Counted from the first letter of the stretch, positions 36,566-46,189 are shown. The stretch is DNA of 64,000 nucleotides from Sulfitobacter donghicola DSW-25 = KCTC 12864 = JCM 14565 (GCF_000622405.1 NZ_JASF01000005.1:992001-1056000); one strand, 5' to 3'. The notes: generated by a model from the sequence alone, not told the origin. Numbers and translations are program-made.

Positions 36566-37483
36566 TCACCCCTCTTTTTGCGCAATAAATGCAGCTGTCA
36601 AACCAGCAAGGGTAAGCCCAGCCACATCCTGAACAACCGCAGGAACGCCCTGTTCCACCAGACCTGAACGATACAGTTCAGCAACGGGTCCAGCGCCGAG
36701 GATGGCAACATTTTGCCCCAGCCAATAGGGCCGTGCGGCTGCCAGCTCCATCCCGATCAACATGCCAGACAGCTTTGAGCGCGCCACATGCGCTGACTGA
36801 TCCCCGACCAATCCGCCTGCACGCAACCCAAACAGATGCGCAGCCACGGATTGCGGCCGTGACATGCTATCAGAGACCGCGGTCAGAAAACTGGCCTGAT
36901 CCCATTCATCACTGGAAACGCTATGACGCAGAACCGATTGACCTGACAAAAGGGCAAACATCTCTCCGGTCATAAAGGTTTGAAAGCTGACGATTTCGCC
37001 TGCGCTGATGTGGACCCATTTGGTATGGGTTCCTGGCAGACAAATGATCCCGTCAAAATTGGGATACTCCAACAAGACACCAGCGATCTGGGTCTCTTCC
37101 CCGCGCATCACGTCGGGGGGAGAGAGCTGCTTGACCCCCGGGAGGATAGAGACGGAAATCCGCGTATCATTAGAGGGCACCGCAATAGCCTGAGCGCCTT
37201 TTGGAGGTGTACAAGGGGTGGCGACATAGGGGGCCTCTTGCCAGGCTTCTCGTGCTCCCACCATTCCGGCGCAGATCACTGGCGTTACCTGAGCCTCTGA
37301 AAGATAGGGTTCGATCAGCTCTAATAAAGCGGGTTCAAATTCGTGCGATTCCAATCCGCCCATCCCTTTGGATGAGCTCTCCTCGGCAATCACCGCGTTT
37401 TCGCCATCCATCATCCAGACACGCAAATTGGTAGTTCCCCAATCCACCGCGATCCAATGTAGGTCTGTGTTTTGCGTTTTCAT
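36566..37483 (-). CDS. dgoK: 2-Dehydro-3-deoxygalactonokinase
   Basis: A 305-residue sugar kinase that phosphorylates 2-keto-3-deoxygalactonate at C6. The N-terminal phosphate motif WIAVDWGTTNLRVWMMD and GGLES...PVICAGMVGAREAW are typical of DgoK, as are LPGTHTKWVHISAG and the ending GAGPVAELYRSGL. It sits between the SDR and dgoA with almost no gaps, so translation is probably coupled. Confidence 0.93.
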   Translation of the reverse strand: MKTQNTDLHWIAVDWGTTNLRVWMMDGENAVIAEESSSKGMGGLESHEFEPALLELIEPYLSEAQVTPVICAGMVGAREAWQEAPYVATPCTPPKGAQAIAVPSNDTRISVSILPGVKQLSPPDVMRGEETQIAGVLLEYPNFDGIICLPGTHTKWVHISAGEIVSFQTFMTGEMFALLSGQSVLRHSVSSDEWDQASFLTAVSDSMSRPQSVAAHLFGLRAGGLVGDQSAHVARSKLSGMLIGMELAAARPYWLGQNVAILGAGPVAELYRSGLVEQGVPAVVQDVAGLTLAGLTAAFIAQKEG

Positions 37484-37487
37484 CGAA

Positions 37488-38258
37488 TTACCCTGAAACC
37501 ACTACGCCGCCGTCAACGACCATCGATTGTCCTGTCATCATGCGGCTGGCATTCGAGGACAGAAACAAAACTGCATCTACGATATCTTCTGGCGCCAGTG
37601 TCTCCTTGAGGCATTGCCGATCAACATGCGCGGCAATCGCCTCTGGCGTGACCCATTGCTCTTTTTGCTTGTCCGTCAGCACCCACCCCGGAGCCAGCGC
37701 ATTAACGCGGATTTTCTCTGGACCGAACTCGCGCGCTAGCGATCGGGTCATACCGTTGATGCCTGAATTGGCCGTTGTGTATGAAGGGTATCCCGTGTTG
37801 CCCATCATATAGGAGATCGAGGTCATGTTCACGATGGCACCGCCGCCGGAGGTGCGCATGCCGTCGATCACAGCCTGACAGGCAAAAAAGTAGGATTTCA
37901 GATTGATCGCTTGCGATTGATCCCAGAACTCTTCGGTTACCTCTTGTGTGGCATGGCGCGCATCATTTGCGGCATTGTTGATCAGGGCTGTGATTGGGCC
38001 CTGATGCGCTGCCGCTTTTGCCAAACATTGCTTTAGCGCGGGAATGTCCGAGATATCGCAGGTTTGGAAAAAGGGACGGCGACCATGTTTGGCCTCCATC
38101 TCATCACAGAACGCCGAGGCATCGCTGCGCTGTACGAAACTGACATTTGCGCCTTGTTTCATAAACCCGTCTGTCAGAAAGGCCCCAATGCCCGAACCCC
38201 CGCCCGTAATGAAAACCGACTTGTCTTTGAGATCCGGGAAGATCGCATTCTGCGTCAT
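37488..38258 (-). CDS. SDR family sugar dehydrogenase (galactose 1-dehydrogenase candidate) lacking the catalytic lysine
   Basis: A 256-residue Rossmann enzyme. The cofactor motif TGGGSGIG (18-25), NNAAN (95-98 region), Ser149 region and Tyr160 are intact, but the lysine of the Tyr-x-x-x-Lys motif is Asn164 (SYTTANSG; codon AAT at 37769-37767). The other two SDRs in this window keep the Lys. By position it should oxidise galactose to galactonolactone, the only step of the pathway without another candidate. Either the subfamily works with Asn or this copy is weakened. ATG 38258 overlaps the dehydratase stop, which sets the start. Confidence 0.8.
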   Translation of the reverse strand: MTQNAIFPDLKDKSVFITGGGSGIGAFLTDGFMKQGANVSFVQRSDASAFCDEMEAKHGRRPFFQTCDISDIPALKQCLAKAAAHQGPITALINNAANDARHATQEVTEEFWDQSQAINLKSYFFACQAVIDGMRTSGGGAIVNMTSISYMMGNTGYPSYTTANSGINGMTRSLAREFGPEKIRVNALAPGWVLTDKQKEQWVTPEAIAAHVDRQCLKETLAPEDIVDAVLFLSSNASRMMTGQSMVVDGGVVVSG

Positions 38259-39967
38259 CAATGGCTCTCCCGCGTGACTGGGCGTGTGTCTTTACCGACA
38301 AGGAAATCCAGATCGGCACCTTGGTGAGCTTGCAGTACTGTATCCACATACATCTTGGCATAGCCACGGGTGTAATGGGGCGGCTCAGGGGTCCATTCGG
38401 CGCGGCGTTGTGCGAGCTCTTCGTCGGGCACCAAAAGGTCCAACGCTCCATCTTTGATCGACACGCGTATCCGGTCACCCGTCTGAACCAAGGCAAGGTT
38501 GCCGCCAGCATTTGCCTCGGGGCTGACATGCAGAACAACGGTGCCATAGGCCGTACCAGACATTCGTGCATCTGATACACGCACCATGTCACGCACGCCT
38601 TCCTTTACCAGACGCGCAGGGATCGGCATATTGCCGACCTCTGGCATGCCGGGATAGCCTTTGGGCCCACACCCTTTCAGAACAAGGATTGTATCCGCTG
38701 TGACAGGTAAATCTTCGCGGTCGATATTGGCTTTCATGTCTTCGATGTTTTCAAACACAAAGGCTTCGGCCTCATGCTCTAGCAATGCGTCAGTGGCGGC
38801 TGAGGGTTTGATGATCGCACCATGAGGCGCCAGATTGCCGCGCAAAACGCACAGGCCCGCCGCCTCCTTTAGCGGATTATCCATCGGGCGGATCACATCA
38901 TGGTTGTAGCATTCCGCACCGTCCCAATAGGCCGAGATATCGCCCCCCATGACAGTGGTTGCTGGCCGCAGCTTGTCCTTCAGCTCTGACAGAACAACGG
39001 GCATGCCCCCCGCATAACAAAAATCTTCCATCAGGTATTCGCCCGATGGCATACAGTTCACCAGCAGTGGGATATCGCTGCCGATTTCAAAGTCATCCAA
39101 GGACAGGTCGATCCCGACCCGACCTGCTATTGCTAACAGATGCACGACGGAATTCGTTGAGCCCCCTACCGCTGCATTCGCAAGGATCGCATTTTCCAAG
39201 GCTTCGCGCGTCACGACATGGGAAAGCTTCAAATCCTCTTCAACCATTTCGACGATGCGCTTGCCCGTCAGATGGGCCAGCGCCATGCGCCGTGAATCAA
39301 CCGCAGGCAAGGCCGCATTGGTTGGAAGGGACATGCCCATCGCCTCAACAAGGCTGGCCATAGTCGACGCCGTGCCCATCGTCATACACACGCCCTTGGA
39401 GCGGCTCATGCCAGACTCAGCGTTCATGAAATCCTGAAGGGTCATTTCGCCTGCGCGCACCGCTTCCGAGAATTTCCAGACATCCGTGCCAGAACCAATG
39501 TCCTTGCCCTTCCATTTCCCGTTTAACATCGGACCCGAGCTGACAACGATCGTCGGCAGATCGACACTGGCCGCCCCCATCAACTGACCCGGAGTGGTTT
39601 TGTCACAGCCGCCCAATAGAACGACCCCATCAATGCCGTAAGCGCGTATGCTTTCCTCAACATCCATGGCCAGCAGATTGCGAAACAACATTGCCGTTGG
39701 CTTCATCTGGGTTTCACCCAGAGACATGACTGGAAACTCGACAGGAAAGCCGCCAGCCTCCCAAACGCCGCGCTTTACGCCTTCGGCCAGATCACGCAAA
39801 CCCGAATTGCAGGGCGTGAGCTCAGACCATGTATTACAAATGCCAATGATCGGTCGGCCATCAAAGACATGATCGGGAAACCCCTGATTTTTCATCCAGC
39901 TGCGGTGAATAAACCCGTCGCGATCATTTTTTCCGTACCATGCGCGGTTTCGGTTATCTTTTGTCAT
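38258..39967 (-). CDS. IlvD/Edd family sugar acid dehydratase (galactonate/arabinonate dehydratase candidate)
   Basis: A 569-residue Fe-S dehydratase. GICNTWSELTPCNSGLRDLA near the start, GGCDKTTPGQLMGA (with cluster cysteines), GVCMTMGTASTMAS, and AVGGSTNSVVHLLAI are characteristic. It groups by motif with pentonate/hexonate dehydratases such as L-arabinonate dehydratase more than with leucine-pathway IlvD. Here it would dehydrate galactonate to 2-keto-3-deoxygalactonate, in place of the unrelated enolase-family DgoD of E. coli. The longer reading to 40012 lies in the upstream gene; ATG 39967 overlaps the alpha-galactosidase stop (ATGA). Confidence 0.9.
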   Translation of the reverse strand: MTKDNRNRAWYGKNDRDGFIHRSWMKNQGFPDHVFDGRPIIGICNTWSELTPCNSGLRDLAEGVKRGVWEAGGFPVEFPVMSLGETQMKPTAMLFRNLLAMDVEESIRAYGIDGVVLLGGCDKTTPGQLMGAASVDLPTIVVSSGPMLNGKWKGKDIGSGTDVWKFSEAVRAGEMTLQDFMNAESGMSRSKGVCMTMGTASTMASLVEAMGMSLPTNAALPAVDSRRMALAHLTGKRIVEMVEEDLKLSHVVTREALENAILANAAVGGSTNSVVHLLAIAGRVGIDLSLDDFEIGSDIPLLVNCMPSGEYLMEDFCYAGGMPVVLSELKDKLRPATTVMGGDISAYWDGAECYNHDVIRPMDNPLKEAAGLCVLRGNLAPHGAIIKPSAATDALLEHEAEAFVFENIEDMKANIDREDLPVTADTILVLKGCGPKGYPGMPEVGNMPIPARLVKEGVRDMVRVSDARMSGTAYGTVVLHVSPEANAGGNLALVQTGDRIRVSIKDGALDLLVPDEELAQRRAEWTPEPPHYTRGYAKMYVDTVLQAHQGADLDFLVGKDTRPVTRESH

Positions 39968-42045
39968 ATCCGTGTCCCTTCGATGACCCACATCCGCTCG
40001 GGGAAAGAACATGGTAATGTTATCCCGTGATGCATAAGGTAGGTGCCTGACAGCTTTAAATTCTTTGTTTTGAGCGCAGTATTTCCGCGCGACATTCCAT
40101 CAATATCGCCGCGATTACGCAAGGCAATCTGATAAGTGGCATCCGCCTCTAGGCCAGTAAGGCGCAGCGGGCGCGGTGATATCTGCTTTGAGGTGGCCAC
40201 CTTGGCCGCAAACACAACAAAGCGGTCGCCCACCAATGCCAACTGCTGTTCTGCTATCACAGCTTTATCCGCGCTATCCAGACGCAAAATATCGGCGGTT
40301 CGCATCCAATTCCGGTTTTCTTTCCACCACTCGGTAACATCAATGAGGATCTGAACCTCGCGTTCGTCTAGTTCGCGGGGGTCCATCTCAAAACCCATGT
40401 GGCGTTGGGCCGCGACCCATGCGCGGTATGAGATGTCCAATGTGCGCCCCGAGGTGTGGCAGACACGCGGGCCAACATGGCTACCTGTTACAGCGGCGGG
40501 TAAAAACAATGCCGCATCATGCTGGATACGCAGGCGTTCGGTCGCATCGTTACTATCAGAAAGCCAAACCCGCTGCGTTCGCGACAGGATGCCAAAATCA
40601 ATCCGCCCGCCACCCGAGGCGCAGCTTTCGATTTCGACCTTTGGAAAGGCTGCGCGGAGGCGATCAATCAAGGCATAGGTGCCTTGGGTCTGCTCTGCAT
40701 CCACCAGCGGCAAAACGCGGTTATGATCCCATTTGATATAGTCAATTTCATTCCTGCTCAGAATGTCAGAGATACAGGTAAACAGGTATTCCCCAACCTC
40801 TGGCAGGGCCATGTTCAATACCTTTTGCTGCCGCCCTAAAATCTGATCAGCAGCGCCCAGCGCCCAATGAGGGTTCTTGCGGTAAATCTCGCTCTCTTCA
40901 TTGACCATCTCTGGTTCAAACCACAGCCCGAAACTCATACCCTCACGATGCACATGTTCAACAAGAGGCGTTAGGCCATCGGGATATTTGCGAGGATCAA
41001 TGACCCAATCCCCCAGACTAGAGGTGTCATCATCGCGGCGCCCAAACCAGCCGTCATCCAGCACAAAGCGTTCCGCCCCCAAGCGCGCCGCGCGCGTTGC
41101 GATGTCTTGCAGCGTGGGTAAGTGATGATCAAAATAGACCGCCTCCCAACAGTTATAGTGAACGGGACGTGGCGCATCGGGTTTGGGCCAGGTCACGATC
41201 CGATCACGCAAGTGGCGTTGGAACGCAACCGCGCAGCCATTTAGCCCCCGATCCGAATACGTCAGGTACAAGGGCGCTGTTTCGAAATAGGTTGCAGGCG
41301 CAGTATGGCTTCCCGTCGCATGGCCCCATTGAACCTGACGCCGTCCGTCTTGCAATTCCTCTGCGATCATCTTGTGACCACCCGACCAGCCATAGTGGAA
41401 TCCGAAACACTCTCCACTTGTATTTGTGGCTCCGCGGTTCGGGATCATAAGGCCGGGAAAATGTTCATGGCCCGTCCGGCCAGTTCTGTTTTCGCGCAGG
41501 CGCGCGCCTGCTGCCCACTGTGTGTGCTCGGGTTGAAACTCGCCACACCAACGGCCCGAAAAATCTATCATCTCGCTGCTGTTTTGCGGCGCTGGAAGGA
41601 CAGGCGCGGCCAGCCAATCCACGCATATCGGGTGATCTGATTGCAGGTTGGTTTGACAGGTAATGACCCGTGTCTGTTCATCCGTTTCAAACGAAAATGC
41701 CAACGTTAACCCATGTGCCGCATCCTTGCAGGTGATGATCATCCCTTCTTTCTCGGTCACGTTAGAAAGAGAAAAGGAGGGGAGTATCTGCGCCCCGTTG
41801 ATGTTTCGAACGATCAGCCCCACCTGGCCTGGAAAGGTATGTGTCGCCTCTGGACATAAAGACAATACAGGGTTCTCATCCAACATCCCGCCCGACACAT
41901 CAATCGCGCTTGCGCCGCTCAAAGCGGTTAGGTCCTCAGCTGCTGGCAGGCGTTTGCCCCAATATGTCACATGCGGGATCCCCCCGTTTGACATGTCCAA
42001 AACAACCGTCTGCCGATCATCGTCTATGCGGTAGGTTTCCATCAT
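39964..42045 (-). CDS. Alpha-galactosidase, glycoside hydrolase family 36
   Basis: Cytoplasmic 693-residue enzyme that frees alpha-linked galactose, for example from melibiose, raffinose or galactosylglycerol. The beta-sandwich N-terminal domain (1-290) precedes a barrel with FVLDDGWFGRRDDD at about 327-340, WFEPEM, nucleophile Asp440 in YIKWDHNR and the acid/base in WLSDSNDATERLRIQ near 494-509. No signal peptide. Since galactosylglycerol is a common marine compatible solute and chloroplast lipid head group, it is an attractive natural substrate, but this is inference. It follows the permeases by six bases. Confidence 0.93.
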   Translation of the reverse strand: MMETYRIDDDRQTVVLDMSNGGIPHVTYWGKRLPAAEDLTALSGASAIDVSGGMLDENPVLSLCPEATHTFPGQVGLIVRNINGAQILPSFSLSNVTEKEGMIITCKDAAHGLTLAFSFETDEQTRVITCQTNLQSDHPICVDWLAAPVLPAPQNSSEMIDFSGRWCGEFQPEHTQWAAGARLRENRTGRTGHEHFPGLMIPNRGATNTSGECFGFHYGWSGGHKMIAEELQDGRRQVQWGHATGSHTAPATYFETAPLYLTYSDRGLNGCAVAFQRHLRDRIVTWPKPDAPRPVHYNCWEAVYFDHHLPTLQDIATRAARLGAERFVLDDGWFGRRDDDTSSLGDWVIDPRKYPDGLTPLVEHVHREGMSFGLWFEPEMVNEESEIYRKNPHWALGAADQILGRQQKVLNMALPEVGEYLFTCISDILSRNEIDYIKWDHNRVLPLVDAEQTQGTYALIDRLRAAFPKVEIESCASGGGRIDFGILSRTQRVWLSDSNDATERLRIQHDAALFLPAAVTGSHVGPRVCHTSGRTLDISYRAWVAAQRHMGFEMDPRELDEREVQILIDVTEWWKENRNWMRTADILRLDSADKAVIAEQQLALVGDRFVVFAAKVATSKQISPRPLRLTGLEADATYQIALRNRGDIDGMSRGNTALKTKNLKLSGTYLMHHGITLPCSFPERMWVIEGTRI

Positions 42046-42051
42046 CGCCCC

Positions 42052-42900
42052 CTACTTCACCGCCCCAAGGGTCAGACCCGCAATAAAGTGTTTTTGCATC
42101 AGAAAGAACATCGCAACAGGTGGCAATGCAGCCACAATCGATCCCGCACTCATCAGGTGATAGGCCGCCCGAAATTGTGAGTTAAACTCGGTAATGCCAG
42201 CCGTAACCGGTTGGGCGCTTGGCCCTTGCGTAAGCACAACAGCCCAAAAGTAATCATTCCAGATAAAGGTGAAAATCAGCACCGAAAGCGCCGCAAGGGC
42301 GGGCTTCATCAGCGGTAGCACAACAAAAACAAAGATGCGCCATTCCGCGACGCCCTCAACCCGCGCTGCTTCGATCAATGGAAACGGCAAGGCGCGGATA
42401 AAGTTCCGCATAAACAGCGTGCAGAACCCCGTCTGAAACGCGATGTGAAACAGGACCAGCCCTTGAATACTGTCATACATGCCTAGGGTAATCGTCAAAT
42501 CGCGCACTGGCACCATCAGGATTTGGAAGGGTACAAAGTTCCCTGCGATGAACATGAAAAAGATGACCAGATTGCCCTTAAATCGATAAATGCCCAGCGC
42601 AAACCCCGCCATGCAGGAGAGCGCCACCGCCCCTACAACCGTTGGCAACGTGATGAACATCGAGTTCAGCAAATAACGCGGCATGTTGGATTCAAAGAAC
42701 ACTTTTCCGTAGTTCGAAAAGGCTTCAAAGCTAGAGGGAAGCCCCCAATAATTGCCGTTTGTAAAATCCGCGGCTGGCTTGATTGAAAACATCGCAACCG
42801 CGATCAGCGGCAACAGCCAAACCACCAGCGCAATCGGTAAAACCGCCTGATAGGTGATCTGCCAGCTGCGGGAGCGTTTTTCGATAGGGGATGGAAACAT
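42052..42900 (-). CDS. Sugar ABC transporter permease, MalG type
   Basis: A 282-residue permease with six predicted membrane segments. The coupling loop reads EAARVEGVAEWRIFVFVVLP, and the C-terminus QKHFIAGLTLGAVK is typical of MalG-like proteins. ATG 42900 overlaps the TGA of the partner permease (TGATG), which is preferred over an earlier in-frame start. It belongs to the galactoside operon. Confidence 0.92.
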   Translation of the reverse strand: MFPSPIEKRSRSWQITYQAVLPIALVVWLLPLIAVAMFSIKPAADFTNGNYWGLPSSFEAFSNYGKVFFESNMPRYLLNSMFITLPTVVGAVALSCMAGFALGIYRFKGNLVIFFMFIAGNFVPFQILMVPVRDLTITLGMYDSIQGLVLFHIAFQTGFCTLFMRNFIRALPFPLIEAARVEGVAEWRIFVFVVLPLMKPALAALSVLIFTFIWNDYFWAVVLTQGPSAQPVTAGITEFNSQFRAAYHLMSAGSIVAALPPVAMFFLMQKHFIAGLTLGAVK

Positions 42901-43841
42901 CAGTGTGCCCCCCGCTCTTCGCGCCACATCGAGTATAAGAAATACGCGATGAACGCGAGCATGATAAAGAACAGAACAACGGCAATCGCCGAGCCATATC
43001 CCATCCTAAAGCCGAACTCGGACAGGGATTCCTCGAACATATAAAACGACAAGACACGGGTAGAACCAAACGGCCCGCCGTTGGTCATCACACTGATTAG
43101 ATCGAACGAGCGCAGCGCGCCGATAATCGTCACGACAAAGGCAATAAACGTCGCGGGCTTCAACTGCGGCAGGATGATGTACCACAGCATTTTGTAACCC
43201 TTTGCCCCGTCCAGCCGCGCGGCCTCGACCTGTTCGGGGTCAACGGCGTTTAGACCTGTGAGATACAAGATCATGCAATAGGCCGTTTGCGGCCAAAGCC
43301 CCGCAGCGATGATGCCATAGGTCGCCATCGTCGGGTCGCCCAAAATGTTTACTGGCCCAGCGCCAAAAACAGCGAGGATCGCGTTCAGCAGCCCTTCGCG
43401 CGGCAGATAGAACCACGAAAACACGAGGCCAACCACAACCTGCGAAATTACAAACGGAAAGAAGAACAGCGATTTATACAAGCGGATGCCGCGCACCGTT
43501 TGGTTCAGGAATAGCGCGATGAACAGCCCCGCAGGGACCGCCAGCAGGTACAGAACCAGCCATTTCAGGTTATTCCAAAATGACGTCTCGAATTTGCGAT
43601 CCATCTTGGCGTCGCCAATACCAAGGAGGCGTTCATAATTCGCCGTACCCACGTAAACCTTTTCGCCCAACCCGTCCCATTCATGAAAGCTGATGCTAAA
43701 GCTTTGCGCGATTGGAATGATGACATAGACCGCAAAGAACAACATCGCAGGGGCCAGAAACAGCCACGGCGTTATCGCAATCTCATTGCGTTTGTACCAA
43801 CTGCGAGGTGCAGCCTCGGTTCCGGTTGTCATTGAGGACAT
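42900..43841 (-). CDS. Sugar ABC transporter permease, MalF type
   Basis: A 313-residue permease with six predicted membrane segments; the first is at about 20-45 (ITPWLFLAPAMLFFAVYVII) and the coupling loop reads EQVEAARLDGAKGYKMLWYI. It pairs with the MalG-type protein downstream. A hairpin lies between it and the binding-protein gene. Confidence 0.92.
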   Translation of the reverse strand: MSSMTTGTEAAPRSWYKRNEIAITPWLFLAPAMLFFAVYVIIPIAQSFSISFHEWDGLGEKVYVGTANYERLLGIGDAKMDRKFETSFWNNLKWLVLYLLAVPAGLFIALFLNQTVRGIRLYKSLFFFPFVISQVVVGLVFSWFYLPREGLLNAILAVFGAGPVNILGDPTMATYGIIAAGLWPQTAYCMILYLTGLNAVDPEQVEAARLDGAKGYKMLWYIILPQLKPATFIAFVVTIIGALRSFDLISVMTNGGPFGSTRVLSFYMFEESLSEFGFRMGYGSAIAVVLFFIMLAFIAYFLYSMWREERGAH

Positions 43842-43910
43842 GCCACCCCTCCAGAGATCAACATATGCGAAAGCCTCAATCGGGCTTGCGAATAGGTTGA
43901 GATGAAAATC

Positions 43911-43936
43911 GCGCCCCCCTCCCGCTGAGGGAGGCG
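43911..43936 (-). terminator. Hairpin between galactoside binding-protein gene and permeases (attenuator)
   Basis: On the minus strand GCGCCTCCC-TCAGC-GGGAGGGGGGCGC folds into a stem with a small bulge, starting about ten bases after the binding-protein stop. Only a weak TTTT follows, so partial termination or mRNA protection is likely. Confidence 0.6.
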
Positions 43937-43945
43937 CAGGATATG

Positions 43946-45205
43946 TTATTTATAGATACGCTGGCGCGCGTCTTCGAGGCGCTCAAGGATGTCATCCAGA
44001 TTGTCTGGGAACACCATGAACTCTTGCAGACCCTCCATGCCAACGCTTGCCATTTCAGCCGTAAAGTCACGGTCAAAGAACTGGGCCACGCCGCCTTTGG
44101 CGTTGTTGGACAGCATATCAAAACCCTGCTCTAGGAACTCATCCGCATCGACGCCAGATGCCGCGTTCACAGGCAGCTGACCCAGCTTGTCGCCCGAGTT
44201 GATATCGGTTTGAACATCGGCAGAGGTCACATATTGCAAGAACGCACGGGCGTTTTCTTTGTTTGTCGCACCCGATGGAATGTGGAACGTATCCGTTGGC
44301 GCATCTTCGCCCTGCGGCACATCTGCGATTTTCGGGAACTGGTAAAAATCGATCTGTGAATCGTCGAGCCCCGCGTCACGCATTGGCGCAACCGCAAAGT
44401 TACCGATCAGATAAGCGGTCGCTTCACCATCGGTCATAGATGTCAGGGCTTCCTGCCACGAGTACGACTGGTGGTCAGCGATATAGCCGCCCATGTCGAT
44501 GATCTTGCGCCAGTTTGCAAAGGTCTCGCGAACGCGTGGGTCGGTCCATTCCACCTCGCCACGTGCAAGCTGCATGTGGAAATCAAAACCGTTTGTGCGC
44601 ATGTTCATGTAATCGAACCACCCACCAGCGGTCCAAAGGAACTTGGTCCCGATGGCATAGCAGGCGCGGCCAGAGGCGACGATCTTTTCGCAATTTGCCA
44701 GCTCTTCATCAAAGGTCACAGGCTCGGAAAGGCCCAGCTCTTTGAAGATGTCTTCGCGGTAATAGATGCCCCACTGGTAGTAGGTATATGGAACGCCATA
44801 CTGTTTGCCATCAATTGTCATGGCACCCTTGACGGAATCCAGCCCCGGCAGATCGCCGTTGGTGTACATATCAGAGATATCTTCGAACAGGCCCGCGGAA
44901 ACATATGGGCCCATGCGGTTAGCCGCATACCAGTTCACAACGTCGGGTGGGTTTGCGCCCAGCGCGTTGCGGATTTGCGTTTTCCAAGCTTCACGATCAA
45001 CGATCGTCAGCTCGATGTTCATTTTTGGGTGCAGCTCCTGAAACCCCGCGACCAGCCCCTCCATCACCGCGCGCGGCGCTGGGTTTGACATATCCGACGT
45101 GATCTTCAAATCACCCGTCATCTGTTTGGTATCGGCAAATGCAACAGTACCGGCCACGCCAGTAGCGATCAACGCCGCCAGCGACGTTTTGAGAATGGAA
45201 TGCAT
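43946..45205 (-). CDS. Sugar ABC transporter substrate-binding protein (galactoside candidate)
   Basis: Periplasmic family 1 binding protein of 419 residues with a signal peptide (cleavage after VAFA near 24). The mature part has GDLKITSDMSNPAPRAVMEG, AANRMGPYVSAGLFEDISD and the repeated hinge pattern of carbohydrate binders. It is the first gene of the operon containing alpha- and beta-galactosidases, so a galactoside oligosaccharide or galactosylglycerol is the likely ligand. AGGGAGG precedes the ATG. Confidence 0.9.
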   Translation of the reverse strand: MHSILKTSLAALIATGVAGTVAFADTKQMTGDLKITSDMSNPAPRAVMEGLVAGFQELHPKMNIELTIVDREAWKTQIRNALGANPPDVVNWYAANRMGPYVSAGLFEDISDMYTNGDLPGLDSVKGAMTIDGKQYGVPYTYYQWGIYYREDIFKELGLSEPVTFDEELANCEKIVASGRACYAIGTKFLWTAGGWFDYMNMRTNGFDFHMQLARGEVEWTDPRVRETFANWRKIIDMGGYIADHQSYSWQEALTSMTDGEATAYLIGNFAVAPMRDAGLDDSQIDFYQFPKIADVPQGEDAPTDTFHIPSGATNKENARAFLQYVTSADVQTDINSGDKLGQLPVNAASGVDADEFLEQGFDMLSNNAKGGVAQFFDRDFTAEMASVGMEGLQEFMVFPDNLDDILERLEDARQRIYK

Positions 45206-45227
45206 GGTATCCTCCCTAGTGCTTCCT

Positions 45228-45244
45228 TTGTCTCGACTTGTCTC
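45228..45244. promoter_or_regulatory. Direct repeat TTGTCTC, 10-base spacing, upstream of galactoside operon
   Basis: Two identical heptamers start at 45228 and 45238, in the gap between the binding-protein gene and the divergent IclR gene. One-turn spacing suggests a regulator site near the operon start, though it could be chance. Confidence 0.35.
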
Positions 45245-45388
45245 ATTATTTGAAACTTAGTCTTGAATATTGATACTACACTGCAGATGAGTTAGCTTTG
45301 TCAACAGCCAGCCGTTCCAAACACCCCGCGTAAAAAGGGGAAATCAGGGAGGCTGGACAGGGAGAAAAGAAGATTTGGGAGAGGAGCC

Positions 45389-46171
45389 ATGGGCGCCGTA
45401 ACTACCGATGGCACAGTAGGAAAAGCACTGTCCGTACTGGAACAGGTTGCTTCTGCTGGACGTCCCGTTCGCATGCGCGAGCTGCTTGAGACCTCCGAGT
45501 TCCCAAAGCCTACATTATACCGTTTTTTGCAGACGCTCACGAATCAGGGAATGCTCAGCTATGACCCCGAGCACCAAACCTATACACCTGGAATTCGACT
45601 GGTCAGGCTTGCGCATTCCGCATGGTCGCAGGCCACTTTGGCCCCAATTGCGCGCCCACATTTGGAAACGCTGGCCTCAACCCTAAGAGAGGCTATTCAC
45701 CTTGCCCAGATGGACAACGGGCAGGTCATTTTTATTGATAAACGTCAGGCCAGCACACAGTTCGCCACCCTCGCCCAAGCAGGTCAGGTCGCGCCCGCCT
45801 ATTGCACAGGTGTTGGCAAAGCGATGCTTGCCTTCCTACCCGAGGCCGAGCGCGAACACGCGCTGCGCCAGCAGGCCTTTTTGAAATACACCGATGCAAC
45901 CCTTACGTCTGCCGATGAACTGTTAAAAGAACTGGACGAAATCCGTATCGAGGGCATCGCGTTTGACCGCGAAGAGCACGAAGATGGCATCATCAGCATC
46001 GCAGCACCGATCCTAACGCCGTCAAATCGCGTCGTAGGCTCAATCTCTATTGCCACAGCCACCAATCGCCACACGTTGGAAGAGCTCAACGCATTCCGCC
46101 CCGACCTTGTCGAATGCGCAAACAAAATTGGGACCGAGGCACAGTCTTGGCAATCCCCATCACATCCCTAA
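45389..46171 (+). CDS. IclR family transcriptional regulator of the galactoside operon
   Basis: A 260-residue IclR-type regulator: winged helix at about 8-70 (VGKALSVLEQVASAGRPVRM, PKPTLYRFLQTL) and an effector domain at 80-250 with CTGVGKAMLAFLP and GIAFDREEHEDGIISIAAPI, both family marks. It lies divergent from the galactoside operon and just upstream of the ABC ATPase gene. It probably controls both. Confidence 0.92.
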   Translation: MGAVTTDGTVGKALSVLEQVASAGRPVRMRELLETSEFPKPTLYRFLQTLTNQGMLSYDPEHQTYTPGIRLVRLAHSAWSQATLAPIARPHLETLASTLREAIHLAQMDNGQVIFIDKRQASTQFATLAQAGQVAPAYCTGVGKAMLAFLPEAEREHALRQQAFLKYTDATLTSADELLKELDEIRIEGIAFDREEHEDGIISIAAPILTPSNRVVGSISIATATNRHTLEELNAFRPDLVECANKIGTEAQSWQSPSHP

Positions 46172-46189
46172 TCGAAAGGATCCGCAGTT

